Numbered from the stretch's first letter, positions 19,663-29,128 are shown. The stretch is 64,000 bases of DNA from Hylemonella gracilis ATCC 19624 (GCF_000211835.1 NZ_AEGR01000061.1:1-64000); one strand, 5' to 3'. Translations and numbers: made by a program. The notes: a model not told the origin generated them from the sequence alone.

Positions 19663-21219
19663 ATGACACAACCTTTGCTGGTGATGCGTGGCATCGTCAA
19701 GGCGTTCGCGGGTGTCAAGGCGCTCGATGGCATCGACCTGACGGTCATGCCGGGTGAGTGCGTCGGCCTGTGTGGCGAGAACGGCGCGGGAAAATCCACG
19801 CTGATGAAGGTGCTCTCGGGCGTCTACCCGCACGGCACCTGGGATGGAGAAATCCTCTGGGACGGCGCGCCGCTCGAAGCACGTGGCATCCGCGACACGG
19901 AACGGGCCGGCATCGTCATCATCCACCAGGAACTGATGCTGGTGCCCGAGCTTTCGGTGGCCGAGAACATTTTCCTGGGCAACGAAATCACCTTGCCAGG
20001 TGGGCGCATGAACTACGACGCGATGTACCAGCGCGCCGACGAGTTGCTGCGCGGACTGAACATCCATGGCATCAACGTGGCCCAGCCGGTGATGAACTAC
20101 GGCGGCGGGCACCAGCAGCTGATCGAGATCGCCAAGGCGCTGAACAAGCAGGCCAGGCTGCTGATCCTCGATGAGCCGTCGTCTTCCTTGACTGCCACCG
20201 AGACGCGCATCCTCCTGGACATCGTGCGCGACTTGAAGAAGCGCGGCATCGCCTGCGTCTACATCTCGCACAAGCTCGACGAGGTCGAGGCCGTGTGCGA
20301 CACCATCACGGTGATCCGAGATGGTCATCACGTGGTCACTGCGCCGATGAGCGGGCTGAGCACCGACCGCATCATCACGCAGATGGTGGGACGCGAAATC
20401 AGCAACATGTTTCCCCGCGAGCCGCACGACATCGGCGAGGTCATCTTCGAGGCGCGCCACGTCACCTGCCTCGATGTCAACAACCCGCGCCGCAAGCGCG
20501 TCGACGATGTGTCCTTCACGCTGCGCCGTGGCGAAATTCTGGGCGTGGCGGGACTGGTCGGCGCGGGACGAACCGAGTTGATGCAGGCCATTTTTGGCGC
20601 CTACCGTGGCGCGAGTCGCGTCCAGGTCCTGCTCGATGGCAAGCCCGTTCGAATCCGCGCGCCGCTGGACGCGATCCGCGCGGGCATCGCGATGGTGCCG
20701 GAAGACCGCAAGCATCACGGCATCGTGCCGCTGATGAGCGTCGGGCACAACATCACCCTGGCCGTGCTGCAGCGCTTCGCGCACGGCGGACGCATCGAGG
20801 CGTCGGCGGAACGGGACACGATCCGCGCCGAAATGCTGCGGCTGTCGGTGCGCGCGGCGCATCCCATGCTGCCGATCGCCAGCCTCTCGGGCGGCAATCA
20901 GCAAAAGGCCGTGCTCACGCGCATGCTGCTGACCCACCCGCGCGTGCTCATCCTCGACGAACCGACGCGCGGCGTCGACGTGGGCGCGAAGTACGAGATC
21001 TACAAGCTGATTTTTCGTCTCGCGCGCGAGGGCATGGCCATCATCGTCGTCTCGTCCGAACTGCCCGAAGTGCTCGGTCTGAGTGATCGCGTGCTGGTGA
21101 TCGGCGAGGGTGAGCTGCGTGGCGATTTCATCAACGACAACCTGACGCAGGAAGACATCCTCACGGCCGCGATCCAACCGGCGCGGCCTTCCTCCCCCAG
21201 TGAAGTGATTGCAGCATGA
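19663..21219 (+). CDS. xylG: D-xylose ABC transporter ATP-binding protein
   Basis: A 518-residue tandem ATPase of the sugar (CUT2) class. Domain 1 has Walker [11 protein letters not shown], a [14 protein letters not shown] signature and [12 protein letters not shown]. Domain 2 has the degenerate P-loop [12 protein letters not shown] normal for this class, then [16 protein letters not shown] and [15 protein letters not shown]. The ATG at 19663, preceded by GTGGAG, is preferred to the GTG at 19651. Its stop overlaps the xylH start by four bases. Confidence 0.96.
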   Translation: MTQPLLVMRGIVKAFAGVKALDGIDLTVMPGECVGLCGENGAGKSTLMKVLSGVYPHGTWDGEILWDGAPLEARGIRDTERAGIVIIHQELMLVPELSVAENIFLGNEITLPGGRMNYDAMYQRADELLRGLNIHGINVAQPVMNYGGGHQQLIEIAKALNKQARLLILDEPSSSLTATETRILLDIVRDLKKRGIACVYISHKLDEVEAVCDTITVIRDGHHVVTAPMSGLSTDRIITQMVGREISNMFPREPHDIGEVIFEARHVTCLDVNNPRRKRVDDVSFTLRRGEILGVAGLVGAGRTELMQAIFGAYRGASRVQVLLDGKPVRIRAPLDAIRAGIAMVPEDRKHHGIVPLMSVGHNITLAVLQRFAHGGRIEASAERDTIRAEMLRLSVRAAHPMLPIASLSGGNQQKAVLTRMLLTHPRVLILDEPTRGVDVGAKYEIYKLIFRLAREGMAIIVVSSELPEVLGLSDRVLVIGEGELRGDFINDNLTQEDILTAAIQPARPSSPSEVIAA

Positions 21220-22409
21220 GCTCCGAAACCCTGACTCATTCCGCCACCGCGCCGCAAGAAGCGGTCGGCGGCTCACAGCGTTACCGACAACTGTTCGTGC
21301 GCTACAAGATCCTGGCCTTGCTGATTGCGGTGGCCGTGATCTGGATCTTCTTCTCGGTGATGACCGAGGGCTCCTTCATCACGCCGCGCAATGTGTCCAA
21401 TCTGCTGCGCCAGATGTCGATCACCGGCATGCTGGCCTGCGGCATGGTCTTCGTGATCATCGCGGGCGAGATCGATTTGTCGGTCGGTGCCTTGCTGGGC
21501 CTGCTGGGCGGGTTGGCCGCCATCTTGGACGTGGCCTTCGGCTGGCCGATCTGGTACACCCTGCCGACGGTGCTGCTGATCGGCACGGCGGCCGGACTGT
21601 TCAACGGCTGGCTGTCCACCTATGGCGGCATTCCCTCCTTCATCGTCGGCCTGGGTGGCATGCTGGCCTACCGCGGCATCCTGCTGGGCGCGACGGGCGG
21701 TTCAACCATCGCGCCGGTCTCGGAGGAATTCGTCTTCATCGGGCAGGGCTACTTGCCGCGCCTGCTGGGCCACGCCCTCGCGGTGCTGCTGTTTGTGCTG
21801 CTGGTTGCGCTGACCGTCACGCGCCGTCGCAGCCAGCAGCGCTATCAGCTGGCCGTCGCCCCGGTCTGGCAAGACGTCGCCAAGGTCGTCGTCATCGGCG
21901 TCCTGATCGCTGCTTTCATGACCATGCTGGACCAGTACGGCGGCATTCCGGTGCCCGTGCTGCTGCTGCTCGTGATGCTGGGGGTCTTTTCCTGGATCGC
22001 CACGCAGACGGTGTTTGGCCGGCGCATCTACGCGGTGGGTTCCAATCTGGATGCCACCCGTCTGTCGGGCATCAACACCGACCGGGTCAAGCTGGCGGTG
22101 TTTGGTCTGATGGGGCTGATGTGCGCCTTCGCCGGGATGATCAACACCGCGCGCCTGGCCGCGGGCTCGCCGTCGGCGGGGTCCCAGGGCGAGCTGGACG
22201 CCATCGCGGCCTGCTTCATCGGTGGCACCTCGATGCGTGGCGGTTCCGGCACCGTCTATGGCGCGCTGATTGGCGCGCTGGTGATGGCCAGCCTGGACAA
22301 CGGCATGTCCATGCTCGACGTCGATGCTTACTGGCAGATGATCGTCAAAGGCGCCATCCTGGTGCTCGCGGTGTGGGTTGACGTGCTGTCGCGTTCGAGC
22401 CGTCTCTGA
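21216..22409 (+). CDS. xylH: D-xylose ABC transporter permease
   Basis: Membrane channel of the xylose importer, 397 residues with about ten to eleven hydrophobic segments. Motifs include [61 protein letters not shown] and [32 protein letters not shown], standard for XylH and RbsC-type permeases. The start at 21216 overlaps xylG (ATGA). The xylose dehydrogenase gene follows after 65 bases. Confidence 0.96.
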   Translation: MSSETLTHSATAPQEAVGGSQRYRQLFVRYKILALLIAVAVIWIFFSVMTEGSFITPRNVSNLLRQMSITGMLACGMVFVIIAGEIDLSVGALLGLLGGLAAILDVAFGWPIWYTLPTVLLIGTAAGLFNGWLSTYGGIPSFIVGLGGMLAYRGILLGATGGSTIAPVSEEFVFIGQGYLPRLLGHALAVLLFVLLVALTVTRRRSQQRYQLAVAPVWQDVAKVVVIGVLIAAFMTMLDQYGGIPVPVLLLLVMLGVFSWIATQTVFGRRIYAVGSNLDATRLSGINTDRVKLAVFGLMGLMCAFAGMINTARLAAGSPSAGSQGELDAIAACFIGGTSMRGGSGTVYGALIGALVMASLDNGMSMLDVDAYWQMIVKGAILVLAVWVDVLSRSSRL

Positions 22410-22474
22410 GCAGACGGTATCTCGGTTCTTTCCTGACTTCAGCTTTTGACTGACTGAAACTGAAGAGTGATCTC

Positions 22475-23242
22475 ATGACTTACGCAATCTATCCAGCTCT
22501 GCTTGACAAGAACGTGGTGGTGACTGGCGGCGGCAGCGGCATCGGCGCGTCCATCGTGGAAGCCTACGCCCAGCAAGGCGCGCGCGTGACTTTCCTGGAC
22601 GTGGCGCGCCCGGAATCCGAGGCCTTGGCCTCCTCGCTGGCGGGTTCCAGGAACGCGCCCGTGTTTCGCTTCTGCGATCTGACCGACATCAACGCGCTGA
22701 ACGCGACCTTCGCCCAGATCGAGGAGCAGGCGGGTCCAGTCGAGGTGCTCGTCAACAACGCGGCCAACGACGATCGCCATCGTCCCGGCGACATCAGCGC
22801 CGCTTACTGGGACCAGCGCATTCAGGTCAACCTGCGGCATCAGTACTTCTGTGCGCAGGCGGTGATGGGCGGCATGAAACGGCTGGGGCGCGGGGTGATC
22901 CTGAACCTGGGCTCGATCTCCTGGTACCTCGCCCAAGCGAATCTGTCGATCTACATGACGGCCAAGGCGGGCATCGAGGGCATGACGCGGGGCCTGGCGC
23001 GCGATCTGGGTGGGTACGGCATCCGCGTCAACTGCATCGTGCCCGGCGCGGTCCGCACGCCCCGCCAGATGAAGCTGTGGCAAACACCCGAAAGCGAGGC
23101 CCAGCTGCTCGCCGCCCAGTGTCTGCACAAGCGCGTGGATCCACTGCATGTGGCCCGCATGGCGCTGTTCCTGTCATCCGATGACGCGGAGTGCTGCACG
23201 GCGCGCGAGTATTTCGTCGATGCCGGCTGGTACGGCGGCTGA
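22475..23242 (+). CDS. xylB: D-xylose 1-dehydrogenase, SDR family
   Basis: NAD-dependent oxidation of D-xylose to xylonolactone, the first oxidative (Weimberg/Dahms) step. The 255-residue SDR has NAD motif TGGGSGIGA, NNAANDDRH, catalytic Ser in LNLGSISWYL and YMTAKAG (Tyr-x3-Lys). It closely resembles the Caulobacter xylose dehydrogenase: YPALLDKNVVVTGGGSGIG start, VNLRHQYFCAQAV, AAQCLHKRV and a REYFVDAGWYGG end. The symbol follows Caulobacter usage and is not xylulokinase. Its place after xylFGH supports the call. Confidence 0.88.
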   Translation: MTYAIYPALLDKNVVVTGGGSGIGASIVEAYAQQGARVTFLDVARPESEALASSLAGSRNAPVFRFCDLTDINALNATFAQIEEQAGPVEVLVNNAANDDRHRPGDISAAYWDQRIQVNLRHQYFCAQAVMGGMKRLGRGVILNLGSISWYLAQANLSIYMTAKAGIEGMTRGLARDLGGYGIRVNCIVPGAVRTPRQMKLWQTPESEAQLLAAQCLHKRVDPLHVARMALFLSSDDAECCTAREYFVDAGWYGG

Positions 23243-23243
23243 C

Positions 23244-24137
23244 GTGATTGCGTTGAACCCACCGCGCCCGCAATGCCTTTGGCCCGTCGCCGCCACCCTG
23301 GGTGAAGGCGTGGTCTGGCATGCCCAGGAAGCCGCTGTCTATTTCGTCGACATCAAGCAGCGCCAGCTGCATCGTTTCGACACGGTGACTGGCGCGCGGC
23401 GCGATTGGGAGGCGCCGGGCCAGATCGGTTTTGCCTTGCCGCATGCCGATGGGGGTCTGGTCTGCGGTGTGCAGGGGGGCCTGCATCGTTTCGATCCACG
23501 CAGCGGGACATTCAGCCTCTGTGTGCCAGTCGAGACCGATCGGCCGGGCAACCGACTCAACGACGGTCATGTGGACGCCGAAGGGGCACTCTGGTTCGGT
23601 TCCATGGATGACGCCGAAACCGAAGCGAGCGGGGTGCTCTACCGCATCGGCCGCGACGGCGTGCTGAGCGTGCGTGACACGGCGTATGTGATCACGAACG
23701 GCCCGGCGTTCAGTCCCGACGGTGCGACGCTCTATCACAACGACACGCTGCGGCGCGTCGTGCACGCCTTCGATGTGGGAACCGAGGGGGTGCTGAGCCG
23801 CAAGCGGGTGTTCACCCGCATCGCGGGCAGCGGGTATCCCGATGGCATGGCGGTCGATCGCGAGGGGTGCCTGTGGGTCGCGCTGTTTGGCGGCGGGCGC
23901 ATCGAGCGTTTCTCGCCGGACGGCGGCCTTCTGGGCGCGGTCCACTTCCCTTGTTCCAACATCACCAAGCTTGCGTTCGGCGGCGACGACTTGCGCACGG
24001 TCTATGTCAGCACCGCGCGCAAGGGCTTGGACGAAGCGGCTTTGGCGCAGCAGCCCCTGGCGGGTGGCCTCTTCATGTTCCAAACGGATGTGCCGGGGCT
24101 GGCGCCCACCCCCTGCACCGTGCCGCTGGACTTCTGA
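23244..24137 (+). CDS. xylC: Xylono-lactonase, SMP-30/gluconolactonase family
   Basis: Hydrolyses xylonolactone to xylonate. The 297-residue beta-propeller shows the SMP-30 metal-site motifs: LGEGVVW (Glu ligand), RLNDGHVDAEGALWFGSMD (Asn and Asp region), ITNGPAFSPDGATLYHNDT and GYPDGMAVDREGCLWVALFGGGRI. The GTG at 23244, one base after the dehydrogenase stop, is a plausible coupled start; an ATG at 23220 is the alternative. It ends four bases from the convergent miaB stop. Downstream xylonate genes (dehydratase and later) are not in the window. Confidence 0.85.
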   Translation: MIALNPPRPQCLWPVAATLGEGVVWHAQEAAVYFVDIKQRQLHRFDTVTGARRDWEAPGQIGFALPHADGGLVCGVQGGLHRFDPRSGTFSLCVPVETDRPGNRLNDGHVDAEGALWFGSMDDAETEASGVLYRIGRDGVLSVRDTAYVITNGPAFSPDGATLYHNDTLRRVVHAFDVGTEGVLSRKRVFTRIAGSGYPDGMAVDREGCLWVALFGGGRIERFSPDGGLLGAVHFPCSNITKLAFGGDDLRTVYVSTARKGLDEAALAQQPLAGGLFMFQTDVPGLAPTPCTVPLDF

Positions 24138-24141
24138 CGGT

Positions 24142-25533
24142 TCAGGCCTGGGCGGCGATGTCCTTCGTCAGCACTTCGCCGCGCAGCGAATGTGGGTAGG
24201 CCAGCGTGATGTTCACGTCCACCATCTGGCCGATCAGCCGCGAGGGCGCGGCCTGCATGGCCGGTCCCATCGCAAAGTTCACCGCGCGGTTGCAGACGGT
24301 CTTGCCGGTGAGTTCATTCGGGTTCTTGCGCGAAGGGCCTTCGACCAGGATGCGCTGTGTCGTGCCGACCAGCTTCTGGCTTAGCCGACGCATATTGCCC
24401 TCGATCAGGGCCTGAACTTCCTGCAAGCGCCGTAGCTTGACGTCGTGCGGCGTGTCGTCCTGCAGATTGGCCGCCGGCGTGCCGGGGCGCGGGCTGTAGA
24501 TGAAGCTGAAGCTGTTGTCGAACTCCATGTCCTCGATCAGCTTCAGGGTCTTGGCGTGGTCGTCCTCGGTCTCGCCGGGGAACCCGACGATCAGGTCGGT
24601 GGCCAGCGCCAGATCCGGGCGCGCGGCGCGCAGCTTGCGCACCGTGCTCTTGTACTCCAACGCGGTGTAGCCGCGTTTCATCGCCATCAGGATGCGATCG
24701 CTGCCGTGCTGCACGGGCAGGTGCAGGTGGCTCACCAGCTTCGGGATGCGCGCGTAGGCCTCGATCAGGCGCGGCGTGAATTCCTTGGGGTGGCTGGTGG
24801 TGTAGCGGATGCGCTCGATGCCCGGCATTTCGGACACCAGCTCGATCAGACCCGCGAAGTCCAGACCGTCCTTGACCCAGGCGTTCACGTTCTGGCCCAG
24901 CAGCGTGATTTCCTTCACGCCTTGCGCGGCCAGGCCGGCCACCTCGGTCAGCACGTCGTCCAGCGGGCGATGCACTTCCTCGCCGCGCGTATAGGGCACC
25001 ACGCAGTAGCTGCAGTACTTGGAGCAGCCTTCCATGATGCTGACGAAGGCACTCGCACCCTCGGTGCGCGCGGGCGGCAGGTGGTCGAACTTCTCGATTT
25101 CGGGGAAGCTGATGTCGACTTGGGGGCGACGCGTGGCCTCGCGTGCGTTGAGCAATTCAGGCAAGCGGTGCAGGGTCTGCGGGCCGAAGACCACGTCCAC
25201 GTAGGGCGCGCGGGCGATGATGGCCTCGCCTTCCTGGCTGGCGACACAGCCGCCCACGCCGATCTTCACGCCCTTGGCTTTGAGGTGCTGCACCCGGCCC
25301 AGGTCGGAAAAGACCTTTTCTTGCGCCTTCTCGCGCACGGAGCAGGTGTTGAAGAGGATCAGGTCGGCCTGCTCCACGTCGTCGGTTTTTTCATATCCCT
25401 GGGCGGCGCCCAACACGTCGGCCATCTTGTCCGAGTCGTACTCGTTCATTTGGCAGCCGAAGGTCTTGATGAAGACCTTCTTGGCGGGCGCCGTCGGCGC
25501 GGGGGCAGGAGCAGGGGAGTCCGAGCGGTTCAT
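24142..25533 (-). CDS. miaB: tRNA-2-methylthio-N6-dimethylallyladenosine synthase
   Basis: Radical-SAM methylthiotransferase that modifies i6A37 of tRNAs. Of 463 residues, the UPF0004 domain holds the auxiliary cluster cysteines ([36 protein letters not shown]). The radical-SAM triad is in [20 protein letters not shown], and a C-terminal TRAM domain follows. A proline/alanine-rich N-terminal extension ([15 protein letters not shown]) precedes the core. It is monocistronic by eye; a tRNA-Met gene lies on the other strand beyond its start. Confidence 0.97.
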   Translation of the reverse strand: MNRSDSPAPAPAPTAPAKKVFIKTFGCQMNEYDSDKMADVLGAAQGYEKTDDVEQADLILFNTCSVREKAQEKVFSDLGRVQHLKAKGVKIGVGGCVASQEGEAIIARAPYVDVVFGPQTLHRLPELLNAREATRRPQVDISFPEIEKFDHLPPARTEGASAFVSIMEGCSKYCSYCVVPYTRGEEVHRPLDDVLTEVAGLAAQGVKEITLLGQNVNAWVKDGLDFAGLIELVSEMPGIERIRYTTSHPKEFTPRLIEAYARIPKLVSHLHLPVQHGSDRILMAMKRGYTALEYKSTVRKLRAARPDLALATDLIVGFPGETEDDHAKTLKLIEDMEFDNSFSFIYSPRPGTPAANLQDDTPHDVKLRRLQEVQALIEGNMRRLSQKLVGTTQRILVEGPSRKNPNELTGKTVCNRAVNFAMGPAMQAAPSRLIGQMVDVNITLAYPHSLRGEVLTKDIAAQA

Positions 25534-25626
25534 GGTGTGTATCCAGAGGCTGGGTCATAGACGAAAGCGAACCCGCGATGATACCGGGGCGGTGGCGCGC
25601 CTGCACGGCGGCGTTTGGGATTGGGC

Positions 25627-25632
25627 TATAAT
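25627..25632 (+). promoter_or_regulatory. -10 box of tRNA-Met promoter
   Basis: A perfect TATAAT lies 12 bases before the tRNA 5' end. The -35 region is weak by eye. Confidence 0.6.
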
Positions 25633-25643
25633 GCTCGGCTCTT

Positions 25644-25721
25644 GGAGGTGTAGCTCAGTTTGGTCAGAGCGCAGGATTCATAACCCTGAGGTCGGCGGTT
25701 CAACCCCGCCCACCTCCACCA
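25644..25721 (+). tRNA. tRNA-Met (CAT anticodon), elongator type
   Basis: The cloverleaf folds by hand. The acceptor stem is GGAGGTG / CACCTCC. The D stem is GCTC / GAGC. The anticodon loop is TTCATAA with anticodon CAT. The T stem is GGCGG / CCGCC with loop TTCAACC, and CCA is encoded. The anticodon stem has one A-C mismatch next to the loop. The first acceptor pair G-C argues against initiator tRNA, which has an unpaired first base. CAT could also be tRNA-Ile2 with lysidine, but elongator Met is the likelier reading. Confidence 0.9.
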
Positions 25722-25731
25722 AGATAGATAA

Positions 25732-25761
25732 AGCCAGCCGTCGTGAGACGGCTGGCTTTTT
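25732..25761 (+). terminator. Rho-independent terminator of tRNA-Met
   Basis: A perfect 11-base-pair stem (AGCCAGCCGTC / GACGGCTGGCT) with a GTGA loop is followed by a T run. Confidence 0.9.
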
Positions 25762-25779
25762 GTTTGGGGCGCGCGGCGT

Positions 25780-26640
25780 TTACGGCCTTTTTAGTTCCAG
25801 TCTTAGTGCCCGTCTTAGCGCTCGTGGCTCGTGGCCCTGCCCTGTTCCTGCCGCCGCCGCTTGCACTGCTTGCTCCGTGTGGGCATCCGCGGGGTGCAAG
25901 ACTTCCAGCGCGACTTCTTCCAGCGTGACATCGGCGGGGCTGCCAAACACCGTCGTGGCCCCGATGAAAGAAAGTTGGCCCAGGCGGGTTTGCACGATCA
26001 GCGGCAGGCTGGGGCTGTCGCTTCCGTTCCATGCATCGTGCTTGCCGATGGGGTAGGCCAGCGTCTCGCGCAGCAGGGCCTCCAATTGCGGGTCGGCTGT
26101 CATCTGAATCTGGCGCCGCAGCAGGTGCAGGTAGTGCGAGCGCCAAGCGGCGAGGTTGAGGATGCGCGGGGCCATACCGCCCGGGTGCAAGACCAGGCGA
26201 ATCACATTCACCGGCGGGCGCAGCAGCGCCGCGTCAACCCCCTCGAACAGCGCGGGCACCGCGGCGTTGGAGCGGATGATGTTCCAGTGCCTGTCGATCA
26301 GGTAGGCGGGAAAGGGTTTGTGGCGTTCCAGCGTCAGATCCACGATGGCGCGCAGCGAGTCGAACGCGGCATCCTCGAAGTTGCGAGCCTGAAAAACGGG
26401 CGCGAAACCGGCGGCGATCAACAGGTCATTGCGCTCGCGCAGCGGGATGTCCAATTCGTCGGCCAGTCGCAGGATCAGCTCTCGCCCAGGCTGCGCGCGT
26501 CCGGTCTCGATGAAGCTCAGGTGGCGCGAGGAGACCTCCGCTTGCACCGCCAGCGCCAGTTGACTCAGGTGCCGCCGTTCCCGCCAGGTCCGCAACTGCT
26601 CGCCGATGGCGGGTGGGGCTGGGTACGTGCGGGTGTCCAT
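25780..26640 (-). CDS. XRE-family regulator with MmyB-like C-terminal domain
   Basis: A 286-residue transcription factor. Residues of about 14-70 form a Cro/CI helix-turn-helix (LRTWRERRHLSQLALAVQAEVSSRHLSFIETGRAQPGRELILRLADEL). The remainder is the MmyB-like putative ligand domain (RHWNIIRSNAAVPALF, VNVIRLVLHPGGMAPRILNLAAWRSHYLHLLRRQ, LSFIGATTVFGSPADVTLEEVALEVLHPAD). This is a widely found family whose members often sit divergent from an oxidoreductase they control, as here. The ligand is unknown. Confidence 0.9.
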   Translation of the reverse strand: MDTRTYPAPPAIGEQLRTWRERRHLSQLALAVQAEVSSRHLSFIETGRAQPGRELILRLADELDIPLRERNDLLIAAGFAPVFQARNFEDAAFDSLRAIVDLTLERHKPFPAYLIDRHWNIIRSNAAVPALFEGVDAALLRPPVNVIRLVLHPGGMAPRILNLAAWRSHYLHLLRRQIQMTADPQLEALLRETLAYPIGKHDAWNGSDSPSLPLIVQTRLGQLSFIGATTVFGSPADVTLEEVALEVLHPADAHTEQAVQAAAAGTGQGHEPRALRRALRLELKRP

Positions 26641-26765
26641 GGCGCAATCATGCTAACCGAGGTCGGGCGGGGTGGCCCATTACCTGGGCGTAATCGACGC
26701 GCAGCCGTCCAAGAACCACACTGCGCAGGTGTCGACGGTTTTCCATCCAAGTCTTCCATCCAATT

Positions 26766-26793
26766 CAATCCATGGTCAATCCATGGTCAATCC
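26766..26793. repeat. Tandem direct repeat in the XRE-oxidoreductase promoter region
   Basis: CAATCCATGGT is repeated head to tail (26766-26776 and 26777-26787) with a partial third unit CAATCC. Each unit carries the palindrome CCATGG. It lies between the divergent XRE gene and the oxidoreductase gene, so it is a candidate binding site for the XRE protein. Confidence 0.45.
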
Positions 26794-26831
26794 GTCTTTC
26801 AACCCCGATTCAAGGAAAGGTCACGATACCG

Positions 26832-27836
26832 ATGCGCGCTTACCGAATGGACGAATTTGACAGCCTTGATGGGCTTGTTCTGCACGATCAGCCTGTGCCG
26901 CAGCCAGGCCATGGCCAGGTGCTGGTCAAGATCCATGCGCGCGCGCTGAACTACCGTGATGTGCTCATCCAGCGCCAGCGCTACGCCTTCCCGGCCCTGC
27001 GCGGCGTGGTTCCGCTCTCGGACGGCGCAGGCGAAGTCGTGGCGCTGGGCGCGGGGGTGACGTCAATGAATGTCGGTGACCGCGTCGCGGCCTGTTACTT
27101 CCCACGCTGGCAAGCCGGCAGGCTTGAGATGCCGATGGCGATGGACCAGTTCGGTTGCCAGCGGGATGGCATGCTGGCCGACTGCGTGGTCGCCGATGCC
27201 TCGGCGTGGGTCCATCTGCCCGCGCACCTGAGTTACGAACAAGGTAGCACCTTGCCTTGCGCTGCGGTCACCGCCTGGAACGCGCTGACGGGAGGCCGGT
27301 CGCTCATGTCCGGTGACACAGTCTTGACCCTCGGGACCGGCGGTGTCGCGTTGTTCGCACTGCAGTTCGCCAAGACCCTGGGGGCGCGTGTGATTGGCAT
27401 CACGTCGAGCTCGCAGAAGGTGGCGGTGTTGCGCAGCTTGGGCGCGGACGAGGTGGTCGATCGCACCCAGCATCCCGATTGGGCGAATGAGGTTCGCCGT
27501 CTGACGCAGGGAGCGGGCGTTGACCATGTCGTGGAGACGGGCGCCATCGATACCTTGCCGCAGTCTCTGGCCGCCTGCGCGGCCAATGCTGAAGTGGCGC
27601 TGGTGGCTGCCTTGGGAGCCGGTGCCTTGGACGCCTCGGCGCTGCGAGGTTTGGTGACGATCCGCCGCGTGTTCGTCGGCAGCCGCGCGAGCTTCGTGAG
27701 CATGAACCGCGCCATCGGCCAGCATCGGCTGGAACCCGTGATCGACCGCGCATTCAGCTTCGACGAGGCACGCCTGGCTTACGAGCACTTCGCCGCCCAG
27801 AAGCACGTGGGCAAGGTGGTCATCACCAGCGAGTGA
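26832..27836 (+). CDS. Zinc-independent medium-chain dehydrogenase/reductase (quinone-oxidoreductase-like)
   Basis: NAD(P)-dependent alcohol dehydrogenase-like protein of 334 residues. A GroES-like N-terminal domain (ALNYRDVLIQRQRYAFPALRGVVPLSDGAGEVVALG) lacks the catalytic zinc cysteine (Asn-Tyr replaces Cys-Gly). The Rossmann domain has LTLGTGGVALFALQFAKTLGARVIGITSS. The ATG at 26832 is chosen (MRAYRMDEF); upstream frame extensions run through the repeat region. It is divergent from the XRE regulator and followed by an NTF2-like gene. The true substrate is unknown. Confidence 0.88.
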   Translation: MRAYRMDEFDSLDGLVLHDQPVPQPGHGQVLVKIHARALNYRDVLIQRQRYAFPALRGVVPLSDGAGEVVALGAGVTSMNVGDRVAACYFPRWQAGRLEMPMAMDQFGCQRDGMLADCVVADASAWVHLPAHLSYEQGSTLPCAAVTAWNALTGGRSLMSGDTVLTLGTGGVALFALQFAKTLGARVIGITSSSQKVAVLRSLGADEVVDRTQHPDWANEVRRLTQGAGVDHVVETGAIDTLPQSLAACAANAEVALVAALGAGALDASALRGLVTIRRVFVGSRASFVSMNRAIGQHRLEPVIDRAFSFDEARLAYEHFAAQKHVGKVVITSE

Positions 27837-27893
27837 CAGCGCACAAGCCGTCTCGCACTGTCCCTGCACGATTCAAGATTCAAAGGAACACCC

Positions 27894-28259
27894 ATGATCC
27901 ATCCCCAACAGTTGGCCGAGCGCTATGCCGCCCTCTGGAATGAGATCGACCCGATGCGGCGCAAAGCAGCCATCACCCAACTTTGGACGGCCAATGGCCG
28001 CCATTTCGTCAAAGCCCAGCAGGTGTTCGGCCATGAGGCACTGGAGCGCCGCGTGCAGGCGTCCCACGAAAAAAATGTGCGCGACGCGGGCTGTCAGTTC
28101 CGCATCTCTGGCGATGCGCAGCAATTGCCGGGTGTCGTGACCTTCCATTGGGAGATGGTGCTCGCGGCGACGGGCGTGGTGATGGCCGCAGGTCTGGAGT
28201 TTTTGGCGCTCGATGCCGAGGGCCTGATCGTCAAGGACTACCAGTTCATACTGGAGTAG
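27894..28259 (+). CDS. NTF2-like (SnoaL-type) domain protein
   Basis: A small 121-residue cone-fold protein. The N-terminal LAERYAALWNEIDPMRRKAAITQLWTANGRHF matches the start of SnoaL/NTF2-like polyketide-cyclase-type domains, followed by VFTWEM-like VTFHWEMVLA and a C-terminal strand. It lies 57 bases after the oxidoreductase with an AAAGGAA Shine-Dalgarno, so the two are probably co-transcribed under the XRE regulator. Enzyme or binding role cannot be assigned. Confidence 0.8.
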   Translation: MIHPQQLAERYAALWNEIDPMRRKAAITQLWTANGRHFVKAQQVFGHEALERRVQASHEKNVRDAGCQFRISGDAQQLPGVVTFHWEMVLAATGVVMAAGLEFLALDAEGLIVKDYQFILE

Positions 28260-28279
28260 TTTCCTCGGGCCGTCATTGT

Positions 28280-29014
28280 CTAGAACCGGTAACGCAGGCC
28301 GACGAAAATGCCGTCGCCCGTGGGTAGAAGGATGAGCGGTGTTTGCCGCTGCGTGGACAGATAGCCCATGCCCGTGCCGATCGCGCCGCCGGCGAGCACA
28401 TCGCTCAGCCAGTGCCCGTGCGCGGTGACGCGCCCACGCGCCATGTAGATGGGCAGGGCCACCAGTCCCCAGGCAGGTGAAACGCCGCCTTCCGGATCGG
28501 CATCGGCCCTGGCTTGCCCCGCGATGATCAAGGGAGTCACAAACGCGGCCATCAACGCAGTTTCTCCGCTGGGGAAACTTCGATGGTTCGTACCCTGCCG
28601 CCATTGGTTGGGATTGTCTGCTTCAGAGGGGCGTGAACGCTGGAAGGTGCGCTTCATCGCCTCGGTGACGACCGCGGTGGTGGCGATGCTGTCCACGGCT
28701 TGCCAGGCCACGCGGCCGTTTGGCGAGGTGTTGCCTTCCCAGAGCGCGTAACTGACCGTGCCGCCGATCACCAGCGAGTCGATCAGCAACTGGTTGCGGC
28801 GCGAGAAGATGCCACTGGCTTCGTATTCGTCGCAGCGGTCCATGCCCAGAATGCCTCCGTTGGGGCCATCGCCCTTGCAGCCAGCCGCCCGGGCATTCGG
28901 TATCAGGCTGGCGAACAGCACCAGTACCAGGGTGGGCAACACAGAACGGCGCAATCCGCCTGCGATGAAAGCGCGAGTCCGAGTGGGGGAGGGGATGGAA
29001 GAGCAGGTTGGCAT
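28280..29014 (-). CDS. PAP2-superfamily phosphatase, exported
   Basis: A 244-residue membrane or periplasmic acid phosphatase-fold protein with a signal segment (LPTLVLVLFASLIPNARA). The three PAP2 motifs are present: KRTFQRSRP (K-x6-RP), SFPSGE (normally PSGH) and RVTAHGHWLSD (R-x5-H-x3-D). The conserved His of motif 2 is replaced by Glu. It ends with an aromatic residue after GIFVGLRYRF, which may be an outer-membrane-like terminal strand. Likely substrates are phospholipid or isoprenoid phosphates, but this is not shown. It is convergent with the NTF2 gene. Confidence 0.85.
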   Translation of the reverse strand: MPTCSSIPSPTRTRAFIAGGLRRSVLPTLVLVLFASLIPNARAAGCKGDGPNGGILGMDRCDEYEASGIFSRRNQLLIDSLVIGGTVSYALWEGNTSPNGRVAWQAVDSIATTAVVTEAMKRTFQRSRPSEADNPNQWRQGTNHRSFPSGETALMAAFVTPLIIAGQARADADPEGGVSPAWGLVALPIYMARGRVTAHGHWLSDVLAGGAIGTGMGYLSTQRQTPLILLPTGDGIFVGLRYRF

Positions 29015-29114
29015 GGGTTGTCCTAGGGCAAGTTCCTCAGAGTCTGCGGGTGCTTGATGAAGACGTCCTTAAAGAACCACGTGCTCAGTTGCGCCCCTGC
29101 AAGTACCTCGGTCG

Positions 29115-29128
29115 ATTAAAGTCGAAAA
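29115..29128 (+). repeat. Solitary copy of the mobile-element end repeat
   Basis: ATTAAAGTCGAAAA here is identical to 14 bases of the 19-base inverted end repeat of the insertion at 35056-36352. It lies in the 256-base gap between the PAP2 and LOG genes, where no other gene is visible. No partner copy was found nearby. Confidence 0.5.

Noticed and set aside
19645-21276. Minus-strand open frame of 543 codons opposite xylG
   Set aside because: His/Arg/Asp-rich antisense shadow; xylG has all its catalytic motifs on the other strand.
25644-25721. CAT tRNA as initiator tRNA-fMet or tRNA-Ile2
   Set aside because: The first acceptor pair is a normal G-C, unlike the initiator. Ile2 cannot be excluded by sequence alone, but the stems fit elongator Met better.
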